A stretch of DNA of 64,000 nucleotides from Cohnella algarum (lineage in GTDB: Bacteria > Bacillota > Bacilli > Paenibacillales > Paenibacillaceae), in NCBI RefSeq assembly GCF_016937515.1, contig NZ_JAFHKM010000002.1:5327001-5391000 (forward strand). Direction: 5' to 3'. The notes under the pieces were generated by a model. The model did no database searches. It had not been told where the DNA came from and saw only the letters and a program-made list of their open reading frames with translations. Both the position numbers and the translations under genes were made by a program. Below, piece by piece: positions 63,288-64,000 of this stretch. Every line of letters starts with the position of its first letter. The stretch's first letter is position 1.

Positions 63288-64000
63288 TCAGGACCGCTCC
63301 TTTCGTGGTCGTTCGAGTAAAACGTTGTCGATGAGCCGCGTTTTGCCGAACCGCACGGCGAGGGCGACGAGAATCCGCTCTTCCGCCCGGTTCAAAGGCA
63401 AATCTTCGGAAAAAGGCTCCAGGTCCGGGTAGGATACGGCTTCGACGTAATCGATATCCGCCAGCGGCTGCGTCCCCAGCCGGCGCTTGATGCGGTCGAC
63501 CAGCTCGGGAGCCGTGGCTCCGCTTTCGGCCCATTCCGGAACCAGCTTCAACGTTTGCGATAAAATAAGGGCTTGACGCCGTTCCTCTTCGTTTAAGTAT
63601 ACGTTGCGCGAGCTCAGCGCCAGGCCGTCCGGCGCGCGGACGATCGGGCAAGGCACGATTTCGGCGGCAAGGTTCAAATCTTCCGCCATTCGGGAAACGA
63701 CCGCCACCTGCTGGGCGTCCTTCAATCCGAAATAAGCGCGGTCGGGCGCGACGATGTTCAGCAGCTTGGCGACGACCGCGGCCACGCCGTCGAAATGCCC
63801 CGGCCGGCTTGCGCCGCACAGGCGCTCCGTTACGCCGCGAACCGAAACGGCCGTTCGCATCGGCCGGGGATACATCTCCTCGACCGAAGGCATAAAGATC
63901 ACGTTCGCGCCCGCTTCCGCCGCGACGGTTCTGTCCCGCTCTTCGTCGCGGGGGTACCGTTCGAAATCCTCGTTCGGCCCGAATTGCAGCGGGTTGACGA
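63288..64000 (-). CDS. panC: Pantothenate synthetase (5' end cut by window)
   Basis: It ligates pantoate and beta-alanine. The frame is open to the window edge, so the N-terminal part with the HIGH-like motif (roughly 65 residues) is missing. Visible are VNPLQFGPNEDFERYPR, LLNIVAPDRAYFGLKDAQQ, the LALSSRNVYLN loop (KMSKS region) and a C-terminal domain ending RPRKERS. panB is expected just outside the window. Confidence 0.96.
   Translation of the reverse strand, partial: VNPLQFGPNEDFERYPRDEERDRTVAAEAGANVIFMPSVEEMYPRPMRTAVSVRGVTERLCGASRPGHFDGVAAVVAKLLNIVAPDRAYFGLKDAQQVAVVSRMAEDLNLAAEIVPCPIVRAPDGLALSSRNVYLNEEERRQALILSQTLKLVPEWAESGATAPELVDRIKRRLGTQPLADIDYVEAVSYPDLEPFSEDLPLNRAEERILVALAVRFGKTRLIDNVLLERPRKERS

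Overview
The window comes from a GC-rich, spore-forming Gram-positive bacterium, most likely a member of the Paenibacillaceae (Paenibacillus/Cohnella type). It carries sporulation genes (spoVS, sleB, spoIIIE, dpaA/dpaB) with recognisable SigH, SigG and SigK promoters. It keeps the Bacillus order dpaA-dpaB-dapG-dapA-rnjB-tepA-ylzJ-spoIIIE-ymfF-ymfH-ymfI-ymfJ-ymfK-rodZ-pgsA-cinA-recA-recX-rny-ymdB-spoVS-korAB-miaB-ricA, and the panC-panD-dinG-(rex)-tseB/ypmB neighbourhood. Almost every gene is on the minus strand, so the text follows transcription from high to low coordinates where useful.

Layout. 1-3000: a methionine-type ABC importer (metN-metI-metQ, metQ cut by the window edge) and the tail of a flavin-dependent monooxygenase. 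3100-6400: fur under a PerR-box-like palindrome, an aldo/keto reductase divergent from an HxlR regulator, and a membrane-anchored glycerophosphodiesterase. 6640-9214 (+): a Fur-box promoter driving a siderophore-type binding lipoprotein, followed by an MFS permease. 9269-12541: a biotin module, with bioY (+) divergent from an ECF ATPase and an ATPase-EcfT fusion, around a perfect BirA-type operator. 12542-16140: accessory DNA. A class IIC group II intron sits directly after a transcription terminator and is itself interrupted by an IS256-family element inside domain VI. 16147-23600: a 31-codon gene, ricA, miaB, pduL, korB/korA, a frameshifted dipeptidase and spoVS. 23786-31330: ymdB, rny, recX, recA (LexA box), cinA, pgsA, a coupled 59-codon ORF and yajQ. 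31400-43950: rodZ, ymfK, ymfJ, ymfI, two M16 peptidase-like proteins, sleB, spoIIIE (frameshifted), ylzJ, tepA and an RNase J. 44189-47943: lysine and dipicolinate genes. 48108-54265: dnaD-like, ackA, hbd, hisC, and an ECF sigma/anti-sigma pair. 54513-64000: a frameshifted FtsH-like protease, a small membrane protein, tseB-like, mtaD-like, rex, dinG, a TPR protein, panD and panC (cut by the edge).

How genes work together. Iron control (fur, Fur-box lipoprotein) sits beside peroxide-type control of fur. BirA would control biotin uptake from one shared operator. DapG and DapA feed dihydrodipicolinate to DpaA/DpaB in the mother cell, and SleB and SpoIIIE act later in the same spore programme. 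RicA, RNase Y, YmdB and RNase J are RNA-decay and developmental factors spread through the same gene string.

Data quality. Three otherwise well conserved genes (the dipeptidase, spoIIIE and the FtsH-like protease) each need exactly one extra base to be intact. In each, a candidate site is a run of five or six identical bases. All shifts are in the same direction, so homopolymer undercalling is at least as likely as real gene decay.
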